Part shown: positions 29,033 through 39,044 of the stretch, one piece after another
Position numbering within the stretch: the first letter of the stretch is position 1
Layout: every line of letters begins with the position of its first letter
Notes under the pieces: model-generated
Seen by the model: only the letters and a program-made list of their open reading frames with translations
Told to the model about the DNA's origin: nothing
Databases searched by the model: none
Made by a program: the position numbers and the translations under genes
NCBI GenBank assembly: GCA_000403415.2
Contig: KE159681.1
Location: 165,068 to 229,067 of the forward strand
Direction of reading: 5' to 3'
Source of the DNA: Firmicutes bacterium M10-2
Lineage (GTDB): Bacteria > Bacillota_I > Bacilli_A > Erysipelotrichales > Erysipelotrichaceae
DNA length: 64,000 nucleotides

Positions 29033-29701
29033 ATGCTTTGGAAATTCAAAAGAAAACCAATCGTCGTGACTGTTCACGGATTCGGTGCCAAAACATCACA
29101 TGAAATGGATGATCTGGCAGCCTTTTTAAAACAAAATCATTATGAAGTTGTTCAATTCAACTTATACGACATTCATGATCCAAACGATGCCAAATCAGGC
29201 TCTTGGATCATGCGGGCCGAACAAGCCATCCGGACAGCTTTTGAAAAAACCGACGAAGTATATTTAATCGGTTTCAGCATGGGAGGCGTTATCGCAAGCT
29301 ATCTGGCCACGCTGTTTCCTGTTCAATGTCTGATCCTAATTGCTCCCGCGTTTCATTATGTTAATTTACAGCTGGCAAAAACGACAACGAAGAAAAAGTT
29401 TTCTTCCTCACCATCGTCCTCTCTTTCTCCCAGCAAAGCGCAAACAAAAACTTTTACCGAAATTATCAGTCAGTATAAAGAATCGATTACACACATTGAT
29501 TGTCCGATCCTCATCCTGCACGGAACAAAAGACGAGGTAATCGATCCTTCCAGTTCGATCGCTGAATATAAGCGTATACCGCATGACCGAAAGAGACTTC
29601 TTTTTATCGAAGGCGCTCCCCATCGAATGCTGTATACGCCAGAATACGAAAAAACCGCTTTTTCCATCATCTTGATGATGCTTCAAGGAAAACTGATGTA
29701 G
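29033..29701 (+). CDS. Alpha/beta hydrolase (carboxylesterase type)
   Basis: A 222-residue serine hydrolase with no signal peptide. The oxyanion motif TVHGFGAKTSHE lies near residue 14, the nucleophile elbow GFSMGG near residue 80, the acid DEVIDP near residue 178 and the histidine in GAPHRM near residue 200, so the Ser-Asp-His triad is complete. The start MLWKFKRK at 29033 has GAGGA six bases upstream; an ATG at 29021 has no ribosome site. A hairpin terminator overlaps the stop. The substrate is unknown. Confidence 0.85.
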   Translation: MLWKFKRKPIVVTVHGFGAKTSHEMDDLAAFLKQNHYEVVQFNLYDIHDPNDAKSGSWIMRAEQAIRTAFEKTDEVYLIGFSMGGVIASYLATLFPVQCLILIAPAFHYVNLQLAKTTTKKKFSSSPSSSLSPSKAQTKTFTEIISQYKESITHIDCPILILHGTKDEVIDPSSSIAEYKRIPHDRKRLLFIEGAPHRMLYTPEYEKTAFSIILMMLQGKLM

Positions 29702-29715
29702 TTTTCCTTTTTTAT
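29685..29715 (+). terminator. Intrinsic terminator of the hydrolase gene
   Basis: AAGGAAAAC (29685-29693) and GTTTTCCTT (29701-29709) form a perfect nine-base stem with a T-run after it. It lies between two convergent genes. Confidence 0.8.
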
Positions 29716-31154
29716 TTATATTTTTCCAATAAGTTCAGTTTCAGATCCAACAATGAACGGGAAAGATCCACATAGTATTCTTGCGGATATGTGAAACGCT
29801 TGATTTCATCCCATATGGAATCAAGCTCGGATTTGCTGTAAGAACGAATCTCTTCAAGAGAAGGAACATCGTAAATAAGTTTTCCATCTTTGAATATCGG
29901 AACGAGCAGCGAACGCAAAGAATAAGAACCTTTTGGAATCACTTTGTATTTCCAACGATCCATATGATGATAGATTGTCAGATCTTCATTTTCGTCAATC
30001 ACTTCATCGACAAGAGTCATAAGATCGGCTATCGCCATATTTGTTTCCTTATCGTAAATACGATACAAGTTTTTCACTCCCGGATTGGTCATTTTTCCGG
30101 TATTGTCACTGATCTTGATTTTCGGAATCCACACATCTCCTTCTTTGATTGCGGCCAGTTTATACACTCCGCCAAATACCGGAGAATTTTTCGAACAGAT
30201 CAAATTCTCACCAACCCCGAACGAATCGATCTTTGCCCCTTGTTTGATCAAAGATTCAATAACATATTCATCCAAAGAATTGGATACCACAATCGCACAA
30301 TCCTGCATTCCTTCTTCATCCAGACGCCTGCGCACTTTTTTCGATAAGTAAGCCATATCTCCGCTGTCGATACGCACCCCTTTCAATCGATATCCATTCG
30401 GTTCCAAATATTCTTTTGCGACCTTGATCGCATTTTCAAGTCCGGAATGGAGAGTCGAATATGTATCGATCAAAAGCGTACAAGCGTTCGGATACGTTTT
30501 TGCATAATACAAAAAAGCCTCATATTCATTTTCGAAACTTTGGATAAACGAATGCGCCATTGTTCCCAAGACGGGAATCCCAAATTTTTCTCCTGCATAA
30601 GTTGTTGCGCTTCCGACACATCCGGCAATATAGGCTGCTCGTGATCCGTAGATGGCCGCATCAAAATTATGGGCTCTGCGTGCTCCGAATTCCATCACTG
30701 CCCGACCATCTGCTGCCTGCACGATACGACGTGCTTTTGTCGCAATCAACGTTTCATGATTGAGAGCCAAAAGCATTGCGGTTTCGACAAGCTGGGCTTC
30801 GATAATCTTTGCTCGTACCCGAACTAAAGGTTCGTGAGGAAAGACCGGAGTGCCTTCCGGAATGGCATCAATCGTTCCGGTAAAACGCACAGTCGCCAAA
30901 TAATCTAAAAATTCAGGACTAAACGCATTCAGGCTTTTTAAGTACTCGATATCTCCTTTGGAAAAATGTAAATTTTCCACATAATCGATTACCTGTTCGA
31001 GGCCTGCGAAAATACACAACCCGCCGTCATCCGGATTTTTACGATAAAACAAGTCGAATACGACTTCCTGGTCCTTATCTTGATTGAAATAGCATTGGCT
31101 CATGGTTAATTCATAAAAATCCATGACCAGCGTAAGATTTCTTTTTTCTTCCAT
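29712..31154 (-). CDS. pncB: Nicotinate phosphoribosyltransferase
   Basis: A 480-residue enzyme that joins nicotinate and PRPP to give nicotinate mononucleotide in the NAD salvage pathway. The family patterns are VMDFYELTMSQCYFNQ at the N-terminus, VMEFGARRAHNFDAAIYGSRAAY near residue 165, LIDTYSTLHSGLENAI near residue 222, and the PRPP-site motif GVRIDSGDMAYLSKKVRR near residue 255. The gene lies one base downstream of the nicotinamidase gene, so the two steps nicotinamide to nicotinate to NaMN are encoded together. Confidence 0.95.
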   Translation of the reverse strand: MEEKRNLTLVMDFYELTMSQCYFNQDKDQEVVFDLFYRKNPDDGGLCIFAGLEQVIDYVENLHFSKGDIEYLKSLNAFSPEFLDYLATVRFTGTIDAIPEGTPVFPHEPLVRVRAKIIEAQLVETAMLLALNHETLIATKARRIVQAADGRAVMEFGARRAHNFDAAIYGSRAAYIAGCVGSATTYAGEKFGIPVLGTMAHSFIQSFENEYEAFLYYAKTYPNACTLLIDTYSTLHSGLENAIKVAKEYLEPNGYRLKGVRIDSGDMAYLSKKVRRRLDEEGMQDCAIVVSNSLDEYVIESLIKQGAKIDSFGVGENLICSKNSPVFGGVYKLAAIKEGDVWIPKIKISDNTGKMTNPGVKNLYRIYDKETNMAIADLMTLVDEVIDENEDLTIYHHMDRWKYKVIPKGSYSLRSLLVPIFKDGKLIYDVPSLEEIRSYSKSELDSIWDEIKRFTYPQEYYVDLSRSLLDLKLNLLEKYK

Positions 31155-31155
31155 T

Positions 31156-31731
31156 TTAATCCTCTATTTTTTCCACCACACATACACCATTGGCAGCCAT
31201 ATTTTTCAAAGCCGCCTCATTCCAGTATGCTGCATCGTGCACTTGAGGTGCATGATATGTTTCCACACAATTTTTCGGAACAAGGATCCGATGTCCTTGA
31301 TCATTGATCTCATTTAAATACGATTGAAAGGATAGTACAAGCTGAAGAACACAAAGATCTGTACAGCATCCTGTAATCACAAAATCCTGATAATCTTCCA
31401 GCAAACTTTTAAGCCTTTTTTGAAAACCCGGTGCCGAAAATGTATTAATACTGTTTTTTTCGATCGTATCCGTAACATATGGTTTTAATTGTTCAACGAT
31501 CTCCGATTCTTTCGTCCCTTTAAGACAATGCACCGGATAGGCCTTAAATTCCCTAGCATCTTCACTATGGGCATCACAAATAAACAAAGCCTCCGTCCCG
31601 TCTTTGAGCAAATTTTCTATGTTCGACGTAATCCGATCGATACGCGCATCGCTTAACGCCCCTTCATGAACAAATCCGTTAATCATATCGACAACGATTA
31701 CTAATGGTTTGTTCAACATCGTCTTCTTCAT
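31156..31731 (-). CDS. pncA: Nicotinamidase (cysteine hydrolase, isochorismatase family)
   Basis: A 191-residue cysteine hydrolase that converts nicotinamide to nicotinate. The catalytic aspartate is in VVDMINGFV near residue 15, and the nucleophile lies in VITGCCTDLCVLQLVLS near residue 122. Metal ligands are expected around DAHSEDAREF and PVHCLKGTKESE near residues 56-70. It heads a pair with pncB and follows the DUF4298 gene by three bases. The context makes nicotinamidase more likely than another isochorismatase-type role. Confidence 0.92.
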   Translation of the reverse strand: MKKTMLNKPLVIVVDMINGFVHEGALSDARIDRITSNIENLLKDGTEALFICDAHSEDAREFKAYPVHCLKGTKESEIVEQLKPYVTDTIEKNSINTFSAPGFQKRLKSLLEDYQDFVITGCCTDLCVLQLVLSFQSYLNEINDQGHRILVPKNCVETYHAPQVHDAAYWNEAALKNMAANGVCVVEKIED

Positions 31732-31734
31732 AAA

Positions 31735-32028
31735 TTAATAACCCCTTTTCTGTTTCATTATATCATACAAACTAAGGCGCATAAATAAATCATAAATCGC
31801 GTCTTCCGAAAGAACGCCCCGTTTCAAAGTCGAAGGAAAGTATCCTTCTTCGTCTTTTTTATGATCCTGTTGCCAAGTTCCGTAAAAATACCAATCAAAA
31901 AGTTTATTCCAGCGTGCCATGTTCTGTTGTATGCCCTGCATATTGTTTTTTTCGAGAAGATCCTCTAATTCATCATAAATAGATTCCATTTCCCGAATTT
32001 TCTGAATTTCAATTTCTTTTTCGTTCAT
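31735..32028 (-). CDS. DUF4298-type small protein
   Basis: A 97-residue acidic helical protein starting MNEKEIEIQKIREMES. The C-terminal motif LKRGVLSEDAIYDLF is the signature I associate with DUF4298. The start at 32028 was chosen because the upstream ATG at 32049 lies inside the recA terminator hairpin. It sits between recA and pncA on the same strand. The function is unknown. Confidence 0.7.
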   Translation of the reverse strand: MNEKEIEIQKIREMESIYDELEDLLEKNNMQGIQQNMARWNKLFDWYFYGTWQQDHKKDEEGYFPSTLKRGVLSEDAIYDLFMRLSLYDIMKQKRGY

Positions 32029-32032
32029 CTCT

Positions 32033-32058
32033 AAAAAAAAGAAGTTCATCGAACTTCT
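32033..32058 (-). terminator. Intrinsic terminator of recA
   Basis: GAAGTTC and GAACTTC pair around a three-base loop with eight T residues after the second arm on the minus strand. The hairpin starts at the recA stop. Confidence 0.85.
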
Positions 32059-32059
32059 C

Positions 32060-33157
32060 TTACTCCTTTATTTCTTCTTGGGTTTCGGCGATTTCCGTCT
32101 TGTTTTCCTCAATCTCTTCATTCAGTGTTTCATCCACTTGAGGAGCCATACTCGCTCTTAATTTCGTTTCCAGTTCCTCTTTGAGTTCCGGATTGGACTT
32201 GATAAATTCTTTCGCCGCTTCTTTTCCTTGACCGACTTTTTCTCCTTCATAAGAATACCAAGCACCCGCTTTTTTCAAGATGTTTGCCTCTACACAAAGA
32301 TCTACAAGTTCGGAAATATAAGACACCCCTTCTCCGTACATAATCTCAAGAACTACATTTTTAAACGGAGGAGCCACTTTGTTTTTTACAACCTTTACTT
32401 TTACTTTGTTTCCTACGATATCCGATCCGTTCTTGATCGGATCTCCTTTACGAATATCGATACGCACCGAAGAATAAAATTTCAATGCACGGCCTCCCGG
32501 CGTCGTTTCCGGATTTCCGTACATCACTCCGACTTTTTCGCGAAGCTGATTGATGAAGATTGCCGTACATTCATTATGATTCATCAATCCTGCCAGCTTT
32601 CTCATTGCTTTGGACATCATTCGTGCCTGAGCTCCGACTTGAAGATCACCCATTTCGCCATCGAGTTCCGCTTGCGGCACAAGAGCAGCCACACTATCAA
32701 CAACCACCAAGTCCACGGCTCCGCTTTCGATCAGCATTAACATAATATTGAGTCCCTGCTCTCCCGAATCCGGCTGAGAAAGAATCAATTCATCCACATT
32801 GACCCCTAATTTTTTCGCATAAATCGGATCAATCGCATTTTCCGCATCAATAAAAGCAGCACGTCCGCCTTTTTTCTGCACTTCGGCGATCGCATGTAGC
32901 GCAAGCGTTGTCTTTCCGCTTGATTCCGGTCCGAAAATTTCAATGATCCGACCTTTCGGATATCCGCCGATTCCAAGAGCCTGATCCAGCAGTAAACTTC
33001 CCGAAGGAATCGGTTCTACATCCGTTCCGGCTCGATCGCCCAGTTTCATGATCGCGCCTTTTCCGTATTCACGTTCAATTTCTTTTAACACATCTTTTAA
33101 CAGTTTATCTTTATCTTTTTCTTCAGTCGCTGCTGAAGTCGTTGTTTTCTTTGCCAT
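32060..33157 (-). CDS. recA: Recombinase A
   Basis: RecA, of 365 residues, forms the ATP-driven filament for strand exchange and SOS signalling. Walker [11 protein letters not shown] lies near residue 74, Walker [16 protein letters not shown] near residue 150, the L1/L2 DNA-binding loops lie around MRKLAGLMN and [17 protein letters not shown] near residues 185-215. The C-terminal tail is acidic ([16 protein letters not shown]). The ATG has GGAGG upstream, and the gene overlaps the cinA 3' end by 35 bases. No intein was seen. Confidence 0.98.
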   Translation of the reverse strand: MAKKTTTSAATEEKDKDKLLKDVLKEIEREYGKGAIMKLGDRAGTDVEPIPSGSLLLDQALGIGGYPKGRIIEIFGPESSGKTTLALHAIAEVQKKGGRAAFIDAENAIDPIYAKKLGVNVDELILSQPDSGEQGLNIMLMLIESGAVDLVVVDSVAALVPQAELDGEMGDLQVGAQARMMSKAMRKLAGLMNHNECTAIFINQLREKVGVMYGNPETTPGGRALKFYSSVRIDIRKGDPIKNGSDIVGNKVKVKVVKNKVAPPFKNVVLEIMYGEGVSYISELVDLCVEANILKKAGAWYSYEGEKVGQGKEAAKEFIKSNPELKEELETKLRASMAPQVDETLNEEIEENKTEIAETQEEIKE

Positions 33158-33635
33158 GCATTTCCTCCTCTATGATTGTGAGCAAATGTGAGATCATCTG
33201 ATCAACCACGCGTTGACGGATCTCGTTTCTTTGCGCACCATCGAATTGAAATCGAAAATCAAAAACCGTTCCATCACGTTTTGCGATCGCACAATACACT
33301 CTCCCTGCCGGCTTGTTCTCCATCGTATCAGGCCCTGCATTTCCCGTAAAAGAAACGGCAAAATCAACATTCATATTCCGCTGAGCATTCAAAGCCATAG
33401 CACGAGCGCATTGCCTAGATACAACACCGTATCGCTCGATCAACAAGGAAGGAATATCTAACATAACTTGCTTCATTTCCGTAAAGTACGTCACATACCC
33501 ACCCTTTAACACCCGACTTGCGCCAGGACAAGAAGCGATCGTCGAGCAAAACAGCCCGGCCGTTAAACTTTCCGCGCTTCCCAGGGTCCAACCTTGTTTT
33601 GAAGCAAGCTCAATCAGTCTTTTTACCTCTTCCAT
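33123..33635 (-). CDS. cinA: CinA C-terminal-domain protein (nicotinamide-nucleotide amidohydrolase type)
   Basis: A 170-residue protein equal to the CinA C-terminal domain (PncC type), which hydrolyses nicotinamide mononucleotide to nicotinate mononucleotide. The motifs are [24 protein letters not shown] near residue 18, [12 protein letters not shown] near residue 45 and [20 protein letters not shown] near residue 95. The N-terminal molybdopterin-binding-like domain found in many CinA proteins is absent. The start MEEVKRL at 33635 was chosen; its A overlaps the pgsA stop (TAATG). The pgsA-cinA-recA order is well conserved in Firmicutes. Its activity would complement pncBA nearby. Confidence 0.9.
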   Translation of the reverse strand: MEEVKRLIELASKQGWTLGSAESLTAGLFCSTIASCPGASRVLKGGYVTYFTEMKQVMLDIPSLLIERYGVVSRQCARAMALNAQRNMNVDFAVSFTGNAGPDTMENKPAGRVYCAIAKRDGTVFDFRFQFDGAQRNEIRQRVVDQMISHLLTIIEEEMHGKENNDFSSD

Positions 33636-34213
33636 TACATTGTCTCCAAAACGTATTTTTTCAGTTTTTGAAAATAAATCCATCCGCTGTAAACGGATAC
33701 GATTGCCGCTGCCCACAATACGATTTGCGCTAAAGGCAAACCCATCAAAGCGAACAGCCAATTGTTCAGCAACAGCAAAAGAATCGCAGCCATTTGAAGG
33801 ACCGTCTTTAATTTTCCGTAAAAACCGGCACTTACCACTTCGCCGCTTTTCGCCGCACTCATACGAAGTCCGTCTACGATCAGATCTCTGGCAATCATAA
33901 TCAGTACCGCAACCACATTGGCTTCATGCGCCCAAACTAATAAGATCAGTACCGTATTGACAAGAAGTTTATCCGCAATCGGATCGGCAAACTTTCCAAA
34001 TGATGTGATCCAATGATTTTTTCTTGCAAGCATTCCGTCAAAATAATCCGTGATCGATGCGATCGCAAAAATAATCAAGACAAGAATATTTCGTATGCCG
34101 AGTCCTGTTGCCTCGTTGACAACTCCTGCATTTCCCGGTACACATAAATACACCGCAACGACGACCGGAACCAATAAGATCCGCAAAATCGTCAATTTAT
34201 TGGGTAAATTCAT
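33635..34213 (-). CDS. pgsA: CDP-diacylglycerol-glycerol-3-phosphate 3-phosphatidyltransferase
   Basis: A 192-residue membrane enzyme with about five helices that makes phosphatidylglycerophosphate. The CDP-alcohol phosphotransferase motif DYFDGMLAR and GKFADPIADK (D-x2-DG-x2-AR-x8-G-x3-D-x3-D) lies near residues 60-85. It lies between rodZ and cinA in the conserved cluster. Confidence 0.95.
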   Translation of the reverse strand: MNLPNKLTILRILLVPVVVAVYLCVPGNAGVVNEATGLGIRNILVLIIFAIASITDYFDGMLARKNHWITSFGKFADPIADKLLVNTVLILLVWAHEANVVAVLIMIARDLIVDGLRMSAAKSGEVVSAGFYGKLKTVLQMAAILLLLLNNWLFALMGLPLAQIVLWAAAIVSVYSGWIYFQKLKKYVLETM

Positions 34214-34225
34214 AAAGCCTCCTTA

Positions 34226-35269
34226 TCATTCTCCATATCCGTAATCCTCAGCATAATAGGAACTATCATTTCCTTCATCATAATAATAATCCATTCCTTG
34301 CCACTGGCTCGTGTTATCCATTGTTTCTTCTTCCGGCGCAGACTCTCCGAATGCGAATACGACCTCGATCGAATTCGTGGACTCATCCGTTTGCTGTGTC
34401 TGCACAGTCACCGATTGTCCGTTCAATGAAATTGAATTATTTTTATAATCTGAAATGACCAAACGATAATCTTGAACCGTATCGATTGTAAGGATCGTAC
34501 TGAAATCGGCAGTCTGAGTCTGATCCTTATCTCCCGATACAAGTTCATCCCCTTTGTACACTTCGATTTTCGTTTCACTCGGTACCGATACATTGAGCTG
34601 AACCGTCCAAGGCATCGGTTGATCCGAATTGATATATACAGTATTTGGTATGGAGGACACAGAACTCAAGGTCAGTGCTGTTTTAGACTCCTCGAGCTGT
34701 GTTTCTTTTCTTTGTTGAGATAGCTTTTGTGTTTCTTGTTCTTTTTTCTGCAATTCAGCCTGACGAGCTTCTTCTCTCGCTTTTTCTTCCTTTGCACTTA
34801 AAGTAGAACTTATGAAATTGGTAAGCACGAATCCTGCGATCACAATAACCATTAGCCCGACGAACAACGGGGACAACCGCCTTTTCGACCAATGAAGCGA
34901 CCGTGACATTCTGGAAATGCTCGACTGAAAACGAGAACGTTTTTTACGCACGCGTTTTGAAGCCTGAACATTCGGCATATTTTTCACGATTTCCCGCTGA
35001 GCCTGGGTCAACGCCATGTTCTTTTTATGTGCATGATATTTGATCGTTTGATCGACCTCAGTAGAGATCGCTTCCCAGTTCACACCAATCGCATTCGCAT
35101 AAGCATGAACAAAATAACGAACAAATGAATAGTCATCTGAAAATACATCTAAATCATTCTCTTCGATAGCAACGATATATTCAGGCGCAAGACGCGTCTG
35201 TACCGAAACATCTTGAACGGAAAGTTTTAAATCAATTCTTCGCTGTTTTAAAATTTGATAATATGTCAC
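34226..35269 (-). CDS. rodZ: RodZ-like helix-turn-helix membrane protein
   Basis: A 347-residue protein. The N-terminal HTH domain (about 1-70) begins MTYYQILKQRRIDLKLSVQD and in RodZ binds MreB. A basic linker follows, then one transmembrane helix LFVGLMVIVIAGFVLTNFI near residue 138. A charged stalk rich in Q, K and E leads into a beta-rich extracellular domain (about 195-300; DUF4115 type). The C-terminal tail is acidic and rich in Y, D and G. It acts in rod-shape or division-site control in relatives. It is the first gene of the rodZ-pgsA-cinA-recA cluster; a TATAAT box lies at 35294-35299 on the minus strand. Confidence 0.85.
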   Translation of the reverse strand: MTYYQILKQRRIDLKLSVQDVSVQTRLAPEYIVAIEENDLDVFSDDYSFVRYFVHAYANAIGVNWEAISTEVDQTIKYHAHKKNMALTQAQREIVKNMPNVQASKRVRKKRSRFQSSISRMSRSLHWSKRRLSPLFVGLMVIVIAGFVLTNFISSTLSAKEEKAREEARQAELQKKEQETQKLSQQRKETQLEESKTALTLSSVSSIPNTVYINSDQPMPWTVQLNVSVPSETKIEVYKGDELVSGDKDQTQTADFSTILTIDTVQDYRLVISDYKNNSISLNGQSVTVQTQQTDESTNSIEVVFAFGESAPEEETMDNTSQWQGMDYYYDEGNDSSYYAEDYGYGE

Positions 35270-35530
35270 TAAAACTTCCCCTTTCGATACTTAATTATAG
35301 CAAAATAAGTACTCGAAAAAAAGGACATATCATTTAACCTACACATTCTCTTTCTTCCTTTATCACCATATTCATCGAGAGGAAAGACCTCCTCTCTTTA
35401 TATATACGTAAAAAGAAAGAAAAAAATTCCCGATTTTCTGAAAAAGTTTAATTCTTTTTAAATATTCAACAAATATCTGGGAAAATTATTATATCATATC
35501 CATTTATTCTGTTCAACAAAAAGAAGAAAA

Positions 35531-35543
35531 GGGGCTGTAACGA
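35531..35543 (+). repeat. Left terminal inverted repeat of the IS1182-type element
   Basis: GGGGCTGTAACGA at 35531-35543 is the exact inverse of TCGTTACAGCCCC at 48658-48670. These are the outer ends of the two-copy structure that spans the foreign block. No matching target duplication is seen next to them. Confidence 0.8.
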
Positions 35544-35637
35544 GTAAGTAAAAAAATATCCGGCTCCCGAAATAAAAAAAGAACCGAGTTGATATCAAAA
35601 TGATCATCAACCCGGCCTTTTTTGGTATTATTTATGT

Positions 35638-37145
35638 GTGACAAAATACCTAGTTCCTTCGGATGATATCTCCAGAACCGTGAAGGAAGTCGTAGAGGGA
35701 GTCAACGTGTTCAAATATATCGACTTCTCTTCCCGTCATGACTGCGGATACGATGGCTTGAAATTGCTCCAATGTATCCTTCTCGCTTACACTCTCAAAG
35801 GCTACGCTTCTCTGCGCGATCTTGAAGATCTGTGTAAATTCGGTATTCGTTTTCAATTCATCATGGATGGCCTCACCCCTTCTTTCATGGCTTTTCAACG
35901 CTTCATCGTCAATGATCTTCGGATGTCTTTAGAAGATCTTTTTGTCGAGTTCAATCGCTATTTTGAAACCCATGACGACATCCTTTACATCGACGGCACC
36001 AAATTTGAGGCCAACGCCAGCAAGATGACTTTCGTATGGATGCGATCCACGAAGAAGTACCGTCAAAAGCGCTGGGTGAAGATCATGGAACGCATCCATG
36101 CTTTCAATACATACTGCGAAAAAGAAGAGGTTCCCGTCAAACTTTCGGCATTGAAGGAATTTTCTTTCGAATATCTTGTCGAGATTGTCGACACGATCAA
36201 GGGACTTATGAATCAGAGGAAAATCGAGTCAAAACATGGCAAAGGACAAAGAAAACATCCTCTCCAGCGTTTTAAGGAAGGTTTTGAAGAAGACGCGGAT
36301 AAGATCCTGAAATACTCGATCTACTATCGGCTGGCCGATGGAAGAAACAGTTTTTCCAAAACGGATCCGAGCGCCACGTTCATGCACATGAAATACGATT
36401 ACTACAATCACACCAATGTATTCAAGCTCGGGTATAATGTCCAGATGGGAAGCAGCGACCGCTATATCCGCCATATCTATGTGTCCAGCCACGCCAATGA
36501 CCTGAACATCTATATCCCGTTCATGGAAGGCTACAATATGGCCTATGGCGACTATCCAACGAAAACACCGGCCGATGCCGGATATGGAAGCTATGACAAT
36601 TATTCGTATTGTAAGGAACACCATATCGAGCTTTTTATGAAATACAACACATATCGGAAAGAGCAGGAAAAGGTCACAGACAAAAACCGGTTCAAAAGCT
36701 ATCAGATGAAACCGGATGAACGAGGAGGAATCATCTGTCCAGCCGGCCACGCCTTCACGTTCATTAAGGAAACCACGGATAAAAGAGGACGATATGAACG
36801 GAAGACCAAACATTATCAAAATGAGCATTGTCAGGATTGCCCGTTAAAAGCGAAATGTACGAAAGCCAAAAAAGGGCGTACTTTGAGAGTGACGGAAAAC
36901 TGATCAAGTATCAGGAAGAAGTCAAAGCGAATCTGGCTACGGACGAAGGAAAAGAGTGGATGACGCAACGAAGTGCCCAGGCGGAGGGGATCTTCGGAGA
37001 GATCAAGCAGGATTATCAATACGACCGATTCCGCCGTCGAGGAGAAACCGGCGTCAAATTGGAGCTTCTACTCGTATCAATCGGCCATAATCTGCGGCGA
37101 TATCACACGAACAAGTTTCCAAAGAAGAAACAGTGCGAAGCCTGA
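35638..37145 (+). pseudogene. IS1182-family DDE transposase, frameshifted
   Basis: The first frame (35638-36903, 421 residues) begins with GTG and carries the DDE aspartates in LYIDGTKFEANASK near residue 118 and TPADAGYGSYDNY near residue 314, plus the zinc-ligand cluster CQDCPLKAKCTK. It stops at VTEN. The second frame continues LIKYQEEVKANLATDEG and holds the glutamate in RSAQAEGIFGEIKQDY. Adding one A to GGAAAAC at 36892-36900 would restore a 502-residue protein. The catalytic glutamate is therefore cut off from the two aspartates. No canonical slippery heptamer was seen, so decay or a sequencing error is more likely than programmed frameshifting. Confidence 0.82.
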
Positions 37146-37188
37146 AGCCATAAAATCAATCGGAAAAAAGCAGAAAAAGTGATATTTC

Positions 37189-38473
37189 GAGAGTGTAATA
37201 TAAACCGTGTAAGTTGAGAGCGTACGGCTCAGCTCACACGTTTTTTTTAAACTTCATGCTATCATTAAAGGAGAAAAGGAATTACGGAAATGGTAAGAAA
37301 GAAAAGAGATCCAAAAAAAGTAGCTTTGGCACAAGCTATCCTCGATGCCTATTACCCCGAAACGGCTGAGGACATGAATGACGCTCTCAAAGATTTATTT
37401 GGCCCTATGTTCGAGACTATGCTTCAAGATGAAATGAGTCATCATCTTAGTTATGACTCCAATGACAAAGGTCCAAAGAAAAACGATAACCGAAGAAATG
37501 GATACGGTAAAAAGATACTCAAGACGACTCAAGGTGAAGTGGAAATCGAAGTCCCTAGAGATCGTGATGGTTCATTTAAACCACAACTTGTTCCAAAACG
37601 TAAAAAAGACGTTTCAGCCATCGAAAATAAAGTATTGGCTATGTATGCGCGTGGCATGTCGCAAAGAGATATCTCGGCTACGATCGAAGATATTTATGGC
37701 TTTCAAATGTCTCACGAGATGATTTCTGATATTACAGACTGTATCATCCCCAAACTAGAAGAATGGAAAAATCGACCATTAAAGAAGTGTTATGCGTTTG
37801 TATTCGTTGACTGCCTTTATGTCACGCTTAGAAACGATTATGAAGTCAAAGAATGCGCTGTCTATGTGATCCTGGGCTACGATTTAAATGGAAAAAAAGA
37901 AATCCTTGGTCTTTGGACCAGTGAAAACGAAAGTAAAAACCATTGGATGCAGATCTTCGATGAAATCAAAGCGCGTGGAGTGGAAGATATCTTCTTTCTC
38001 TCTATGGATGGGGTACCCGGATTGGAAGCGGACGCAAAAGCCATTTTTCCAAAAGTGATCCTCCAACGCTGCATCGTCCATCTGATTCGAAATTCGGTTA
38101 AGTATATTCCATCGAAGGATTATAAAAAATTCACGCAAAGCCTGAAAAAAGTATATGAAGCATCGAATTTAAAAGCACCGCTCTGTTCAAACTACTTTAT
38201 CTAAGGATTACTGAATTGAAGAAAAAGTGGTCGAATGGGTGTGTGCCTAATTGATCGATGGTGCTGAATCAGCTGATGGTAAATGATTTGTTCAAGAATC
38301 GGATTGACCGATATATCTCCCTTTAAAACAGACAGGTCATTCAAAAAAGCCAGACAACTCTCGGAAACAGAGTCGCCTGGCTTTTGGTGCATCACAATCA
38401 TTCATAATTGACTTGAAAACACCGGAAAGTATGTCAATAAATGATCAAAAATACTTACACACTTTTCTTGACA
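37189..38473 (+). mobile_element. IS256-family element with internal deletion
   Basis: The left end GAGAGTGTAATATAAACCGT starts at 37189, inside the IS1182-type element. The probable right end is CTTACACACTTTTCTTGACA (38454-38473), which shares the inner CTTACAC with the inverse of the left end; its outer bases have diverged. A hairpin at 38345-38388 follows the transposase remnant. The left boundary is clear; the right one is inferred. Confidence 0.6.
37290..38325 (+). pseudogene. IS256-family transposase, internally deleted
   Basis: The frame from 37290 (MVRKKRDPKKVALAQAILDA) follows the mutator-type transposase through the first two aspartates (FVFVDCLYV and LSMDGVPGLEADAKAIFP) to KKVYEASNLKA near residue 295. 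It then jumps into the C-terminal tail LFKLLYLRITELKKKW in another frame, so about 80 residues with the catalytic glutamate are lost. The tail reads on through one further TGA to NRIDRYISL and a TAA at 38325. The gene is dead. Confidence 0.82.
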
Positions 38474-38990
38474 AACCCTTTTAAAAAATTGGGATATGTC
38501 AAAATGTCGACATCTCCTTTTTGATTGTTTCGTCAATGAATTTTTTTAGCCTCGATCGCATGCGCATTTTGCACTTCCATTCAGGTATCGTCTATTTTCA
38601 TTTCAGTGTTGTAACGTTTTTCCATCAACGACAAAAAAAGGCCTTCAAATCGACCTAATCGTATTTTTCGTATCAATGGCTTCGTTTCAAAATTTCATGC
38701 CAAACCATTCCGTTTCAACCGGTTTTTTGCTCAAAATCAAGCCTTTTTCAATCGAGTTTCGAAACCTGTTTTTTTTGAGCAAAGCCAATAAAAGAAAAAC
38801 CTTCTGTTTTCACTCCTTTCTTCTCTTTCCCCTTATCCAGACCTTTTCCCCTGTAAAAGACCCGGTAGAGAAGCGATTTTTGAAATTTCGAAATTCAGCG
38901 AAAAAACCATGTTTTTTCACCCGTTTTTTGCCCAAAAGCAGGCTATTTTTAGTTCTGTTTCGAAATTCGATAGTTATACTGATAATTTTG
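38474..38990. other. AT-rich spacer with degenerate direct repeats, no gene seen
   Basis: This stretch separates the IS256 relic from the GC-rich block. It holds two imperfect copies, about 200 bases apart (near 38715-38765 and 38910-38960), of a unit containing CGGTTTTTTGCTCAAAATCA or CCGTTTTTTGCCCAAAAGCA, followed by GTTTCGAAA. Open frames here are low-complexity and not credible. It may be part of an old mobile-element end. Confidence 0.5.
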
Positions 38991-38993
38991 CGC

Positions 38994-39040
38994 AAAAAAG
39001 CGGAAACGTGATTCGTGGATCCACTTCACGTTCCCGCTTT
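38994..39040 (-). terminator. Intrinsic terminator of the transketolase operon
   Basis: On the minus strand a long GC-rich stem with arms GCGGGAACGTGAAGTGG and CCACGAATCACGTTTCCGC is followed by six T residues, directly after the C-terminal subunit gene. Confidence 0.85.
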
Positions 39041-39044
39041 TCTT

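Larger units (their letters stand above)
35531..37188 (+). mobile_element. IS1182-family insertion sequence, left copy, right end interrupted
   Basis: The element starts with GGGGCTGTAACGA, contains a hairpin with a T-run at 35582-35625 that would block incoming transcription, and then the transposase. At 37188, just after GATATTTC, the sequence switches to an IS256-type end. Bases 37026-37188 recur almost unchanged at 48375-48538, where the sequence goes on to the true right end. The left copy is thus missing the last 130 or so bases. Confidence 0.8.

Noticed and set aside
35270..35530. A gene in the gap upstream of rodZ
   Set aside because: Only a TATAAT box and a short hairpin (GAGAGGA/TCCTCTC near 35380) are seen; no frame has a ribosome site.
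35582..35625. A riboswitch-like hairpin ahead of the transposase
   Set aside because: It is a plain stem with a T-run inside the IS end, best seen as a guard against incoming transcription.
36892..36905. Programmed frameshifting in the IS1182-type transposase
   Set aside because: The site GGAAAAC is not a canonical slippery heptamer, and I saw no stimulatory hairpin; simple loss of one A fits better.
38676..39011. A 111-codon open frame in the AT-rich spacer
   Set aside because: It is made of F, S, K and R low-complexity sequence, has no ribosome site and runs into a terminator.
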